NCBI RefSeq assembly: GCF_900101435.1 | Contig: NZ_FMZH01000004.1 | Coordinates: 64,615 to 128,614, forward strand | Reading direction: 5' to 3' | DNA: 64,000 bases | From: Pedobacter soli | GTDB lineage: Bacteria; Bacteroidota; Bacteroidia; Sphingobacteriales; Sphingobacteriaceae | In this document: positions 54,337 to 62,959 of the stretch, one piece after another | Numbering within the stretch: position 1 is the stretch's first letter | Layout: each line of letters opens with the position of its first letter | Notes under the pieces: generated by a model | Told to the model about the DNA's origin: nothing | What the model saw: only the letters and a program-made list of their open reading frames with translations | Database searches by the model: none | Translations under genes and position numbers: made by a program

Positions 54337-55014
54337 ATGACCCGGTTTATCCTATTATTTGTTACATTTTTTTATACGATCTCTGCTGTTAATGCTCAGG
54401 AAAGCTTTATCGGTGATATCAACTACCAGTTATTAGAGAAATACGTTGATCTGGCCCTTAAAAATTACCCCAAGCGTAAAATGTATAAAGCCAGCGAACT
54501 TAGCGCCAAGGCTAAAATCGGCGTGGCAAAAGCGACCTACCTGGATGCATTTACAGCATCTTATAATTACAGTCCTAACAATGCGGCCAGGTACAATACC
54601 GCAAATCCCTATACCTTAAACGGCATACAATTCGGGATTTATTTTAACATCGGCATTTTGTTCCGCACGCCGGCACTGGTAAGGCAGGCTAAAGAAGAAC
54701 ACAACGAGAAGTTTTATCAGGCCCAGGAATATGATATCCTGCTCAGGTCTGAAGTTAAAAAAACGTATTACGAATACCTCCGCGAGAGTGCCGATTTGCG
54801 GGTAAAAGCGCAAACTTATATCGACAATAAAGCTGCCAGCGATGGCCTTCGATACAAGTTCGAAAAAGGAGAGGTGAGCCTGGATGATTACACCAAAGCC
54901 AAAACCTTGACCTCCTATGCTAATTCTGAAAGGCTGCTTGCCGAGCTTAATCTCTTAAAAGCTAAGGAAGAGTTGGAAGCGCTGATTGGTGAAGAATTAA
55001 AAAACGTGAAATAA
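54337..55014 (+). CDS. Half-size TolC-family outer-membrane protein
   Basis: A 225-aa protein with a signal peptide (FILLFVTFFYTISAVNAQ). It has one TolC-type repeat: helix LLEKYVDLALKNYPKRKMYKA, strand part TASYNYSPNNAARYN and GIQFGIYFNIGILF, then long helices ending YDDYTKAKTLTSYANSERLLAEL-type sequence and EELEALIGEE. Normal TolC proteins (about 400-480 aa) have two such repeats, so this one would need to assemble with more subunits. First gene of the cluster, 5 bases before wzz. Likely part of polysaccharide export. Confidence 0.82.
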   Translation: MTRFILLFVTFFYTISAVNAQESFIGDINYQLLEKYVDLALKNYPKRKMYKASELSAKAKIGVAKATYLDAFTASYNYSPNNAARYNTANPYTLNGIQFGIYFNIGILFRTPALVRQAKEEHNEKFYQAQEYDILLRSEVKKTYYEYLRESADLRVKAQTYIDNKAASDGLRYKFEKGEVSLDDYTKAKTLTSYANSERLLAELNLLKAKEELEALIGEELKNVK

Positions 55015-55019
55015 GACAA

Positions 55020-57173
55020 ATGAACATACAGAAATCCTTAGATACAGTAATCAGATACAGGTGGATTATCATCGCGATCTTCATTTTGACGATAGTTGTT
55101 AGCTTTTTTGTCTTGAGAAACCTGCCAAAAGATTATAAATCTGAAGCCAAACTCTCAACCGGTTTGCTCGATCCATCCAGGCAGCTGGCACCCGATCGCG
55201 CCAGTTATACCGGACCTGATATCATCATTAAACTTAATCAACAGTTTTCAACGATTATGGACATCATGCGCATGCCCAAGAATATCAGTTTGCTGTCTTA
55301 CCGCCTGATTTTGCATGATCTGAAAGATGAAAAAACATCATTTAAACCCTGGAGTGCAGAGCTGAAAGCTTTAAGTGATGCAGAAAGACAGGAAGCGATT
55401 GCCTCGTTTGAAACACGTTTGAACAGCAAACAGGTGCTTACACCACTCGATAACGGTAAAATAAAACTTTATCAGCTGGTAACTTCAATGGGTTATGAGG
55501 AGAAAAGTCTTAATAAAAAACTCGATATTAACCACGAGCAAAACAGCGATTTTATTTCGGTAGCCTATACCTCTAACAATACGCTGCTTTCGGTTTTTGT
55601 GGTAAACACTCTTTCCAAAGATTTTATCAATAATTACAGTCTGGAGCAAATCCTGAATAAAAATACAGCCATTGTAGTGCTCGATTCGCTGTTGAAAAAG
55701 AAAGAAGCTGTAATGAACGAGCGGATAAAGCAGTTAAAAGACTATAAAATCCGTAACGGTGTGCTCAATCTCGATAAGCAATCGCAAATTGTTTATCAGC
55801 AGATTACCGATAACGAGAACAAGCGGAATCAGGCCCTGATTGACAGACAGGCCGCGCAAGCCGCATTAAAAAGTGTAAATGATAAACTGGCGAGCAGAAC
55901 CAGCGATAAATATCTCGGTGCAGAAGTAATTGAAGATAACCGTGCCATTATTAACTTAAAAAATAAAGTTCAGGCCGCCGAAGATAATTATTTGCGTAAC
56001 GGTTACAAACCTGCTGATAAAAAAACGGTAGATTCATTACAAGTGCTGCTGAGTTCAAGATTAGTCCAGTCTAATGATCAGTATGTAAGCGATCCGCTTA
56101 TTGCCAAACAAAGTCTTGTTCAGCGCCGTATCTCGCTGGGAATTGAAGTGGAAAGGGCAACTGCCGGCATAAACGATATTGATAAGGAACTGGCCAAGCT
56201 GAATGCCAAATTTACCGGGATGGTTCCTTTTGATGCGGGCGTATCAGACTACGAACGCAATGCTGATGTAGCCACAAAAGAATACCTGGAAATTTTAGCG
56301 CGTTATAATCAAACCAGTCTCGATAAAAATGTAAGTTTACGCCTGCAATTGGTTCAGGAGGGGATACCAACTCTCCCTGAATCGTCAAAGAAAATGATAT
56401 ACATGGCGCTGAGTGCGATTGCCAGTTTCGCAATTTGCTTTTGTACCATATTTCTGATCTCTGTTTTAGACTATTCGGTTAATAACGGAACAGAATTAAA
56501 GTCTGAACTGAATGCAAAGCTTATCGGTGAACTGGATTTCATCAGGGCGGGTAGCGACAGTATTCCTCAAATTTGGTCAGGACAGCAGTCTGAAAGTGAA
56601 TATGCTGTTTTTAAGAACCAGATAAGGGCACTGCGTTTCGAGCTTGATAACCAACTTTTTAACCACAATGAGAAAGTATTGGGCTTAACAGGTTTTGGCG
56701 CTTCAGGATCGCAGTCATTTACAGTATTAAATTTAGTCTATGCCTTTGCGCAGCTCAATAAAAAAGTCTTACTCATTGGGAATCAGGAGCTCGTATCAGC
56801 TTTGCAAAAGTTAAAGGTACCTGTAAATCAATCCCTGAAAGCAGTATTACAGGCTGCAGATATTGTTGAAAACAAGCCTTTTACTTTCGTTAGTTACGAT
56901 CTGAACGGGCAATCACTTCTGGAAATAAAAGACCGCGAAGGGCTTTCATCAATTTTTACTGCGATTAAAGATCGCTTCGATTTAATTATTGTGGCGCTTG
57001 ATTCTATGGAAGACGATGTAGATAATCGCGAGTGGATGTCGTTTATAGGATTGTACGCAGCAATTTTTGTAGCAGGATCTGCATTGCACGATAAGCAGAA
57101 AAAAGCACTTGCCGCATTAAACGGAGATGAAAATTTTGCAGGCTGGATCGTTACCGGAGTGAAACAAAAATAG
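55020..57173 (+). CDS. Wzz/GNVR chain-length protein fused to a degenerate tyrosine-kinase domain
   Basis: A 717-aa inner-membrane protein. Wzz domain with TM1 about 14-34, long periplasmic coiled coils (about 180-400) and TM2 about 460-485. The C-terminal cytosolic part (about 500-717) has the fold of BY-kinases (LDNQLFNHNEKVLGLTGFG, FAQLNKKVLLIG, RFDLIIVALDS), but the Walker A loop reads GFGASGSQS without the GK(S/T) lysine, the A' motif reads VLLIGN with no acidic residues, and no tyrosine cluster ends the protein. It is probably a pseudokinase that sets chain length or couples polymerisation and export. Confidence 0.87.
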   Translation: MNIQKSLDTVIRYRWIIIAIFILTIVVSFFVLRNLPKDYKSEAKLSTGLLDPSRQLAPDRASYTGPDIIIKLNQQFSTIMDIMRMPKNISLLSYRLILHDLKDEKTSFKPWSAELKALSDAERQEAIASFETRLNSKQVLTPLDNGKIKLYQLVTSMGYEEKSLNKKLDINHEQNSDFISVAYTSNNTLLSVFVVNTLSKDFINNYSLEQILNKNTAIVVLDSLLKKKEAVMNERIKQLKDYKIRNGVLNLDKQSQIVYQQITDNENKRNQALIDRQAAQAALKSVNDKLASRTSDKYLGAEVIEDNRAIINLKNKVQAAEDNYLRNGYKPADKKTVDSLQVLLSSRLVQSNDQYVSDPLIAKQSLVQRRISLGIEVERATAGINDIDKELAKLNAKFTGMVPFDAGVSDYERNADVATKEYLEILARYNQTSLDKNVSLRLQLVQEGIPTLPESSKKMIYMALSAIASFAICFCTIFLISVLDYSVNNGTELKSELNAKLIGELDFIRAGSDSIPQIWSGQQSESEYAVFKNQIRALRFELDNQLFNHNEKVLGLTGFGASGSQSFTVLNLVYAFAQLNKKVLLIGNQELVSALQKLKVPVNQSLKAVLQAADIVENKPFTFVSYDLNGQSLLEIKDREGLSSIFTAIKDRFDLIIVALDSMEDDVDNREWMSFIGLYAAIFVAGSALHDKQKKALAALNGDENFAGWIVTGVKQK

Positions 57174-57182
57174 TCAGCAGTT

Positions 57183-58640
57183 ATGCTTGAAAAGTTAAAT
57201 GCATATATCGTTGACCACAAGAAAAAGATTGTTTTTTTTATGGTCTCCCTATGCCTTTCGGTTCTGGTAGCTGGCTCTACTTATTCATTTGGGGTTTTAG
57301 GGCCATTACTGGTGTTGGCTTTCGCTGCGCTGGGTACATTTTTGATTGCACTTTTCCATAATCCACGTACCGGCTTTTGGGTGTATTTAACCTATTGCTT
57401 TATCCTCGGCTTTTTAGTCAAGTCTTTTTTAAACATACCTGTCGGTTTGGCCCTCGATGCCATATTGGTGCTTACCTGGGCCAGTATGCTGGTTAATGTA
57501 AAACATTTCGATTGGAATAAACTAAAAAATGATCATGTTATAATCGCTCTTGTTTGGTTTATCATTAGCTTTTTACAGCTTTTAAATCCCTATGGCGGTA
57601 GTATTGCAGCCTGGTTTAACGAGCTGAGGTTTGCCGCACTGAGCTGGCTGCTTATCGCGCCATTTGTGTTCCTGCTATTTAACCGGATAACTGATTTGAA
57701 CAGGTTTATCCTGGCAGTGTTACTGCTTTCGCTTCTGGCCACATTATACGGTATGAAACAGCTTTATCTCGGGCTTTCAACGGGAGAACAAACCTGGTTA
57801 AACGCGGGTAATGCAGGTACACACATTATTAACGGTAAACTCAGGGTATTTTCGATGTATTCTGATGCAGGGCAATTTGGTGCTTCGCAGGCAATTATGG
57901 CTGTTATTGCTTTAACATTGGCTACAGGGCCCTTCGGCTTCACTAAAAAAGTAATTTTTGCCCTTTTTGCATTGGTTTTCTTATATGGTATGGCCATATC
58001 TGGTACCAGGGGTGCCCTGTTCGCTTTGGCCGCAGGACTTTTTGCTGCACTTTTTTTAAACAAAAATTTCAAAGTATTAATTGTAGGTGTAGTATTTTGT
58101 TCAGCAGGTTTTAGCATATTAAAGTATACGACTATTGGCGATCATATTTTCCAGGTTAACAGGCTGCGGAGTGCCCTGGATCCCAAAGATGCATCATTAG
58201 GCGTGAGATTGGATAATCAGCATAAATTGAAAAGCCTGCTCGATGATCTACCCTTTGGCGCTGGATTGGGCATGAGTGGGATGAATGGTACCACTTATAA
58301 TTCGGATCGGCCCATAGCCAATATTCCGCCTGATAGTTACTGGGTAAAAGTTTGGGTAATGTATGGCGTGGTAGGACTTGTAATCTGGTTTGCGCTTACC
58401 AGTTATATTATTGGAAAATGCAGTGGCATTGCCTGGAAAATCCGCGATCCGAAGTTGAGGGTAAAAATGATTGCCCTTACTGCTGGCACCGTGGCTTGTT
58501 TTATTTGCAGTTATGGTAATGAAGTGATGAATGGGATGCCTTCATCGGTAATTATGTTTATGTCGTGGTCATTCATTTTCATCGCGCCGGCGCTTGATCA
58601 AAAGTTAATAGAAGGAGGAACGGATGGCGCTGATATATGA
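57183..58640 (+). CDS. O-antigen ligase/polymerase-like (Wzy) membrane protein
   Basis: A 485-aa polytopic membrane protein with 10-12 TM helices. It fits the Wzy_C/O-antigen ligase pattern: a periplasmic loop with the conserved GTRGALFALAAGLFAALF and a following loop (SLGVRLDNQHKLKSLLDDLPF, GAGLGMSGMNG). It should polymerise lipid-linked repeat units at the periplasmic face. It overlaps the next gene by 17 bases, so the two are translationally coupled. Starts 10 bases after wzz. Confidence 0.85.
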   Translation: MLEKLNAYIVDHKKKIVFFMVSLCLSVLVAGSTYSFGVLGPLLVLAFAALGTFLIALFHNPRTGFWVYLTYCFILGFLVKSFLNIPVGLALDAILVLTWASMLVNVKHFDWNKLKNDHVIIALVWFIISFLQLLNPYGGSIAAWFNELRFAALSWLLIAPFVFLLFNRITDLNRFILAVLLLSLLATLYGMKQLYLGLSTGEQTWLNAGNAGTHIINGKLRVFSMYSDAGQFGASQAIMAVIALTLATGPFGFTKKVIFALFALVFLYGMAISGTRGALFALAAGLFAALFLNKNFKVLIVGVVFCSAGFSILKYTTIGDHIFQVNRLRSALDPKDASLGVRLDNQHKLKSLLDDLPFGAGLGMSGMNGTTYNSDRPIANIPPDSYWVKVWVMYGVVGLVIWFALTSYIIGKCSGIAWKIRDPKLRVKMIALTAGTVACFICSYGNEVMNGMPSSVIMFMSWSFIFIAPALDQKLIEGGTDGADI

Positions 58641-59823
58641 TGTGATACACCTATTTTTGTGGGTTCTGGCTGTTTACCTGTCATTTAATTGCCTGTATCT
58701 GGCTTTTTTTGCACTTGCCGGACTTTTTCCTTTAAAACCTGCGCAAAAAACAGCCGCTACATATAAAAAAATAGCCGTGCTGTTTCCTACCTATCATGCA
58801 GATGAGGTGATAATAGAAAGCACACATGCAGCGCTTACACATGATTATGATGGAGAATTCGAAATTGTGGTTATTGCTGATGGATTAATGCCACAAACCA
58901 ATGCCCAACTTAAGGCGATGGGTGCAGAGGTAATAGAAGTGTTTTTTGAGAAAAGTACCAAAGGCAAAGCATTGTTATATGCAATGGAAAAACTTAAAGA
59001 TCGCGCTTTTGATATTGCCCTGGTGCTCGATGTAGATAATTTAATGGGTGCTGATTGCCTTAATGCGGTAAATAATGTATTTGAGCAGGGGCATCAGGTT
59101 GTTCAGTTACATCGCACAGCGAAAAATTTGGATACCAGTTTTGCCTTTCTCGATGCCTGCAATGAAGAAGTCAATAATCATATCTACCGCAAGGGACAAG
59201 CTGTGCTGCGGCTTTCTCCTGCCTTGATCGGCTCCGGAATGGCTTTCGATTATACTTATTTTCACTCCCTGTTAAAAAAAGTTGGCGATACCGTTGGTGA
59301 AGATAAAAAAATGGATTTCCTGATTGCCGGCGACAGGGTGGAAGTAGCCTACCTGAACGATGTTTTTGTTTATGATGAAAAAGTGAGCAATGCCAGTGTG
59401 TTTACCACACAAAGAACACGGTGGATCGCATCACAAATAGAGTTTTTACGTACCTATACGCTAACAGGGTTGAAGGAACTGTTTAAGGGGAACATCGAAT
59501 TTTTTAATAAAACCCTGCAAACCATGTTAATGCCGCGCATATTATTGCTGGGCTTGCTGTTTGTGATGACGCTACAATCGTTTTTCAACCCCTTTGGACC
59601 AGCAAAAGGATTATGGCTAACTTTGTTTGCCAGCATCTGTATAACTTTGCTGATTTCGGTACCTAGACGATTTTATGGAGATAAAAGACTTTATCTGGCC
59701 ATTTGGCAAATCCCCCGGGCTATGATTGGGATGGTGATTGCACTATTTAGCATCGGAAAGGTCAAAAAGTCTAACTTAGCAACACCGCATCAAAATACAA
59801 ACACCAGCGAAAATAAAACTTAA
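58624..59823 (+). CDS. Membrane glycosyltransferase family 2 (processive type)
   Basis: A 399-aa GT2 with an N-terminal TM helix (FLWVLAVYLSFNCLYLAF), GT-A domain (IAVLFPTYHADEVII, VVIADGLM, DVDNLMGADC as the DxD), GDRVEVAYLNDVFVYDEK as the acceptor-side region, a QxxRW-type TTQRTRWIASQ, and two to three C-terminal TM helices. This layout resembles cellulose synthase-like and Nod-factor-type enzymes. It probably adds sugars to the lipid-linked repeat unit or makes a linear chain. Co-translated with the Wzy gene. Confidence 0.9.
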   Translation: MALIYDVIHLFLWVLAVYLSFNCLYLAFFALAGLFPLKPAQKTAATYKKIAVLFPTYHADEVIIESTHAALTHDYDGEFEIVVIADGLMPQTNAQLKAMGAEVIEVFFEKSTKGKALLYAMEKLKDRAFDIALVLDVDNLMGADCLNAVNNVFEQGHQVVQLHRTAKNLDTSFAFLDACNEEVNNHIYRKGQAVLRLSPALIGSGMAFDYTYFHSLLKKVGDTVGEDKKMDFLIAGDRVEVAYLNDVFVYDEKVSNASVFTTQRTRWIASQIEFLRTYTLTGLKELFKGNIEFFNKTLQTMLMPRILLLGLLFVMTLQSFFNPFGPAKGLWLTLFASICITLLISVPRRFYGDKRLYLAIWQIPRAMIGMVIALFSIGKVKKSNLATPHQNTNTSENKT

Positions 59824-59826
59824 GTT

Positions 59827-59916
59827 ATGCCGATACTACTACTGATTATTACCGGTGCTGTTGCCGGCATTTTTGGCTTTATTAAAGGAATAAAAACACC
59901 AAAACAAAAAACATAA
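59827..59916 (+). CDS. 29-aa small membrane peptide in the exopolysaccharide operon
   Basis: ATG at 59827 is 4 bases after the previous stop, TAA at 59914-59916 is 5 bases before the next start. It reads MPILLLIITGAVAGIFGFIK, then GIKTPKQKT: one TM helix with Gly-rich faces and a basic tail. The exact fit between two operon genes and the membrane-like composition support a real gene below usual size cutoffs. Function unknown; small TM peptides often bind larger membrane enzymes. Confidence 0.6.
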   Translation: MPILLLIITGAVAGIFGFIKGIKTPKQKT

Positions 59917-59920
59917 ACCA

Positions 59921-61144
59921 ATGGCTATTTTAAATAACAGGGATATAATCATTGTAGGGCAACAGCCCTGGGATACCCCCATTGGTAGTAATTGTAAGGA
60001 TTTGGCGCTGGAGTTTAGCAAAAACAACCGCGTATTGTATGTTAATGCACCACTGGATAGAAAAACGAGCCTGTTGCAGCGCGATACAGATGGGGTAAAG
60101 AAAAGGTTGCGTATCATTGCTGGTCAGGAAGAAGCTTTAACCGAAGTATCCTCAAATCTCTGGGTTTATTATCCTCAGGTTATAGTAGAATCGGTAAACT
60201 GGATCAGGTTCAGTACGCTGTTCAGGTGGTTAAACAAAATTAACAATGGCAGGTTTGCCAAATCCATTCAGGATGCCGTTAAGCAACTGGGCTTTACAAA
60301 CTTTATCCTGTTTAACGATAACGATATTTTCAGGAGTTTTCATTTAAAAGAACTTTTAAAACCTGCGGTAAGCGTTTACTATTCGCGCGATAATGTTGTG
60401 GCGACGCCTTACTGGAAACGCCACGGTGGTTATATGGAGCCTGAATTAATTGCCAAAAGTGATTTATGCGTGGCCAATTCGGTTTATCTGGCAGGCTATT
60501 GCCGTAAGTATAATCCCAATTCTTTCTACGTGGGTCAGGGTTGCGATTTGCAGCTTTTTAGTAATGGCGAAGCTTTAACGGTCCCTGCAGATCTTTCAGT
60601 GATTAAAAAGCCGGTTTTAGGTTATGTGGGTGCTTTGTTGTCGATAAGGCTTGACGAAAAGATCCTGCTCCATCTGGCAAAAGAAAGACCTAACTGGAAT
60701 ATTGTGCTCGTAGGACCACAGGATGAAGATTTTAGCAGGAGTGAGCTTCATAAATTAAGCAATGTTTTTTTCCTCGGACCTAAAAAGCCCGAAGATTTGG
60801 CAGCCTACATTAAAGGTTTCGATGTTTGCCTCAATCCGCAGGTGATTAATCCCTTAACTATTGGTAATTATCCCCGTAAAATTGACGAGTACCTGGCTAT
60901 GGGTAAACCCACGCTGGCTACCAAAACCGAAGCGATGGATATCTTTGCAGATCATGTTTATCTGGCCGATACCAAAGAAGACTATCTGCAACTAGCCGAA
61001 AAAGCCCTGGCAGAAGATAGTCCGGCATTGAGCCAGGATCGAATTAGTTTTGCGGCTACCCATACCTGGGAGGCCAATGCCCACGACATTTATAAAGCCA
61101 TAAATGCGGTAGAAGGTGGTATGTTAACACATGAAGCAACATAG
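59921..61144 (+). CDS. GT4-type glycosyltransferase
   Basis: A 407-aa cytosolic GT-B glycosyltransferase. N-domain: IIIVGQQPWDTPIGSNCKDL, YSRDNVVATPYWKR; C-domain: KKPVLGYVGALLSIRLDE, WNIVLVGPQDEDF, FFLGPKKPEDLAAYIKGFDV, and LTIGNYPRKIDEYLAMGKP with an Asp-Glu near the end as the nucleotide-sugar contact. It transfers a sugar to the growing repeat unit. Same transcript as the preceding genes. Confidence 0.9.
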   Translation: MAILNNRDIIIVGQQPWDTPIGSNCKDLALEFSKNNRVLYVNAPLDRKTSLLQRDTDGVKKRLRIIAGQEEALTEVSSNLWVYYPQVIVESVNWIRFSTLFRWLNKINNGRFAKSIQDAVKQLGFTNFILFNDNDIFRSFHLKELLKPAVSVYYSRDNVVATPYWKRHGGYMEPELIAKSDLCVANSVYLAGYCRKYNPNSFYVGQGCDLQLFSNGEALTVPADLSVIKKPVLGYVGALLSIRLDEKILLHLAKERPNWNIVLVGPQDEDFSRSELHKLSNVFFLGPKKPEDLAAYIKGFDVCLNPQVINPLTIGNYPRKIDEYLAMGKPTLATKTEAMDIFADHVYLADTKEDYLQLAEKALAEDSPALSQDRISFAATHTWEANAHDIYKAINAVEGGMLTHEAT

Positions 61145-61179
61145 AATTTAAACAAGCAAAAAAACTGTAAATATCAGAT

Positions 61180-62094
61180 ATGCCATTAACCTCCATTATC
61201 ACTGTTAATTTCCATCAAACGGCTGTAACCATAGCCTTGCTCGAGTCTATCGGCAAGTCTTATCATGCAGCAGATGTTGAAGTGATCCTTGTAGATAATG
61301 GTGCCGGTCAGGATCAGGCAGATGTGTTTAAACCTTATTTTGAAAATCTCCAATATATCCGCTCCCCAGAAAATCTCGGTTTTGCCGGCGGAAACAATCT
61401 GGGTATTAAACAAGCCAAAGGCGATTATATTCTGCTCTTAAATAACGATACCGAAATACCGGCCGGATGTTTAGAGACCATGCAGGCAGAATTGGATGAC
61501 AATAAAAAAATAGGATTGCTTTCGCCCTTGTTACTGTATTTCGATCAAAAAGATTTGGTGCAGTACGCTGGTTTTACCCCTTTAAATTATATTACTGGCA
61601 GGAATGAAATTATTGGTGCATTTGAGCAAGACCGTAGTCAGTTTAACGAGAGTTATGCAACAGGCTTTTGCCATGGTGCGGCAGTAATGTGCCGTAGGGC
61701 AGATTTAAGCAAAGCCGGTTTGATGGATGAAAATTATTTCCTCTATTACGAAGAGCTCGATTGGTGCGAGAAATTTAAACGAATAGGCCAGGAGATCTGG
61801 TTTACCGGCAAAACCCGGGTTTACCATAAAGAATCAGTAAGTGTAGGGAAGGGGAGCCCCCTAAAGGTTTATTTCAATACCCGAAACAGGATGCTGTTTA
61901 TCAGGAAAAACACAGGCTTTATAACTACCTTATTGTTTTCGCTATACTTTACCTTAATCGCCTGCCCAAAAGCGATATTTGGTTACCTTTTACAGAAACA
62001 GAATAATCTGGCAAAAGCGGTGCTTAAAGGGCTTTGGTGGAATTTTACGCATGCAAAGGACAGCAAGAATTTGGGCTGGGCTATTACGCATTAA
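61180..62094 (+). CDS. GT2 glycosyltransferase (rhamnosyltransferase-like)
   Basis: A 304-aa GT-A enzyme: SIITVNFHQTAVTIALLESI, VEVILVDNGAG, SPENLGFAGGNNLGIKQAKG, LLNNDTEIPAG (DxD-like NDT), and MDENYFLYYEELDWCEKFKR. The layout matches WbbL/rhamnosyltransferase families. A hydrophobic helix (ITTLLFSLYFTLIACPKAIFG) suggests membrane attachment. Last gene of the plus-strand run; it ends 3 bases from the stop of the convergent GT2 gene. Confidence 0.9.
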   Translation: MPLTSIITVNFHQTAVTIALLESIGKSYHAADVEVILVDNGAGQDQADVFKPYFENLQYIRSPENLGFAGGNNLGIKQAKGDYILLLNNDTEIPAGCLETMQAELDDNKKIGLLSPLLLYFDQKDLVQYAGFTPLNYITGRNEIIGAFEQDRSQFNESYATGFCHGAAVMCRRADLSKAGLMDENYFLYYEELDWCEKFKRIGQEIWFTGKTRVYHKESVSVGKGSPLKVYFNTRNRMLFIRKNTGFITTLLFSLYFTLIACPKAIFGYLLQKQNNLAKAVLKGLWWNFTHAKDSKNLGWAITH

Positions 62095-62097
62095 AGC

Positions 62098-62928
62098 TCA
62101 TCTTAATCTTTTCAGGCTTGCAGAAACCGCATATCTCCCCAACAGGATTGCCGAGCGGAGAAACCCAATGCCTTCGCTTTCCCTGAATATTTTCCAGGTA
62201 TAGCCAATTGCTTTAAGTTTGTTTGATGAAACAGAGTTTTGTCTAACCCGATAAAAAGCCAGTGGCTGGTTAATGCCATAACCTTGTCCGCATCGTTTTA
62301 GCAATTGAAGCAGAAAGATCCAGTCTTCGTGACCGGCACGGCTAAACTTTAAATCGCCAATGGCACTTTTCAGCATCATCGAAGTCGAAAAAATAACCAC
62401 ATTATGCGCAAGCAGGGCGTTATAATTCACCGAAGCGGGCACAGGGATCTGCCCTGAAATTTGTTTCCCCTGCTCATTAATGCGTTTATAGGCACAAAAT
62501 GTAAGCGGCAGCAGTTCTTTTTCCATCAAATTTACCTGCCTGCTAAGCTTGTCTTTCAGCCAGATATCGTCACTATCCAGAAATGCAATATATTTTCCCT
62601 TTGAGGCTGCCATACCTATATTTCTGGCATTAGCTACTCCGCCGTTTTCGTTGAGTGCAATCAAATGTATACATTCGTGTCTCTTAGTGAATACCTCCAC
62701 AATCTGGCAGGTGTTATCGCTTGAGCGGTCATCTACAACGATCACTTCCCAGTTTTTATAGTCCTGGGCAATTACAGATTCCAGTGTTTCTCTTATAAAG
62801 GCAGCTGAATTATAACAGGGGGTAACAATTGATACAAGTGGCTCCAATCTTTTCGGGTTAAGTCTTTTTGTGTGACCAAAATAGCTAAAATTTTGCGATA
62901 AATGCATCTTTGCGCTCACAATATTCAA
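62098..62928 (-). CDS. GT2 glycosyltransferase, convergent orientation
   Basis: A 276-aa GT-A enzyme on the opposite strand: SIVTPCYNSAAFIRETLESV, WEVIVVDDRSSDNTC, KGKYIAFLDSDDIWLKDKL (the DxD), and AGHEDWIFLLQLLKRCG. Residue about 28 starts the domain; an ATG at residue 8 (MHLSQNF) could be the true start. Its promoter must lie in the 31 bases shared with the Wzx gene. Part of the same cluster but transcribed apart. Confidence 0.9.
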   Translation of the reverse strand: MNIVSAKMHLSQNFSYFGHTKRLNPKRLEPLVSIVTPCYNSAAFIRETLESVIAQDYKNWEVIVVDDRSSDNTCQIVEVFTKRHECIHLIALNENGGVANARNIGMAASKGKYIAFLDSDDIWLKDKLSRQVNLMEKELLPLTFCAYKRINEQGKQISGQIPVPASVNYNALLAHNVVIFSTSMMLKSAIGDLKFSRAGHEDWIFLLQLLKRCGQGYGINQPLAFYRVRQNSVSSNKLKAIGYTWKIFRESEGIGFLRSAILLGRYAVSASLKRLR

Positions 62929-62959
62929 ATAAAACCGTTACTTTAGGGCAGCTATTGAT

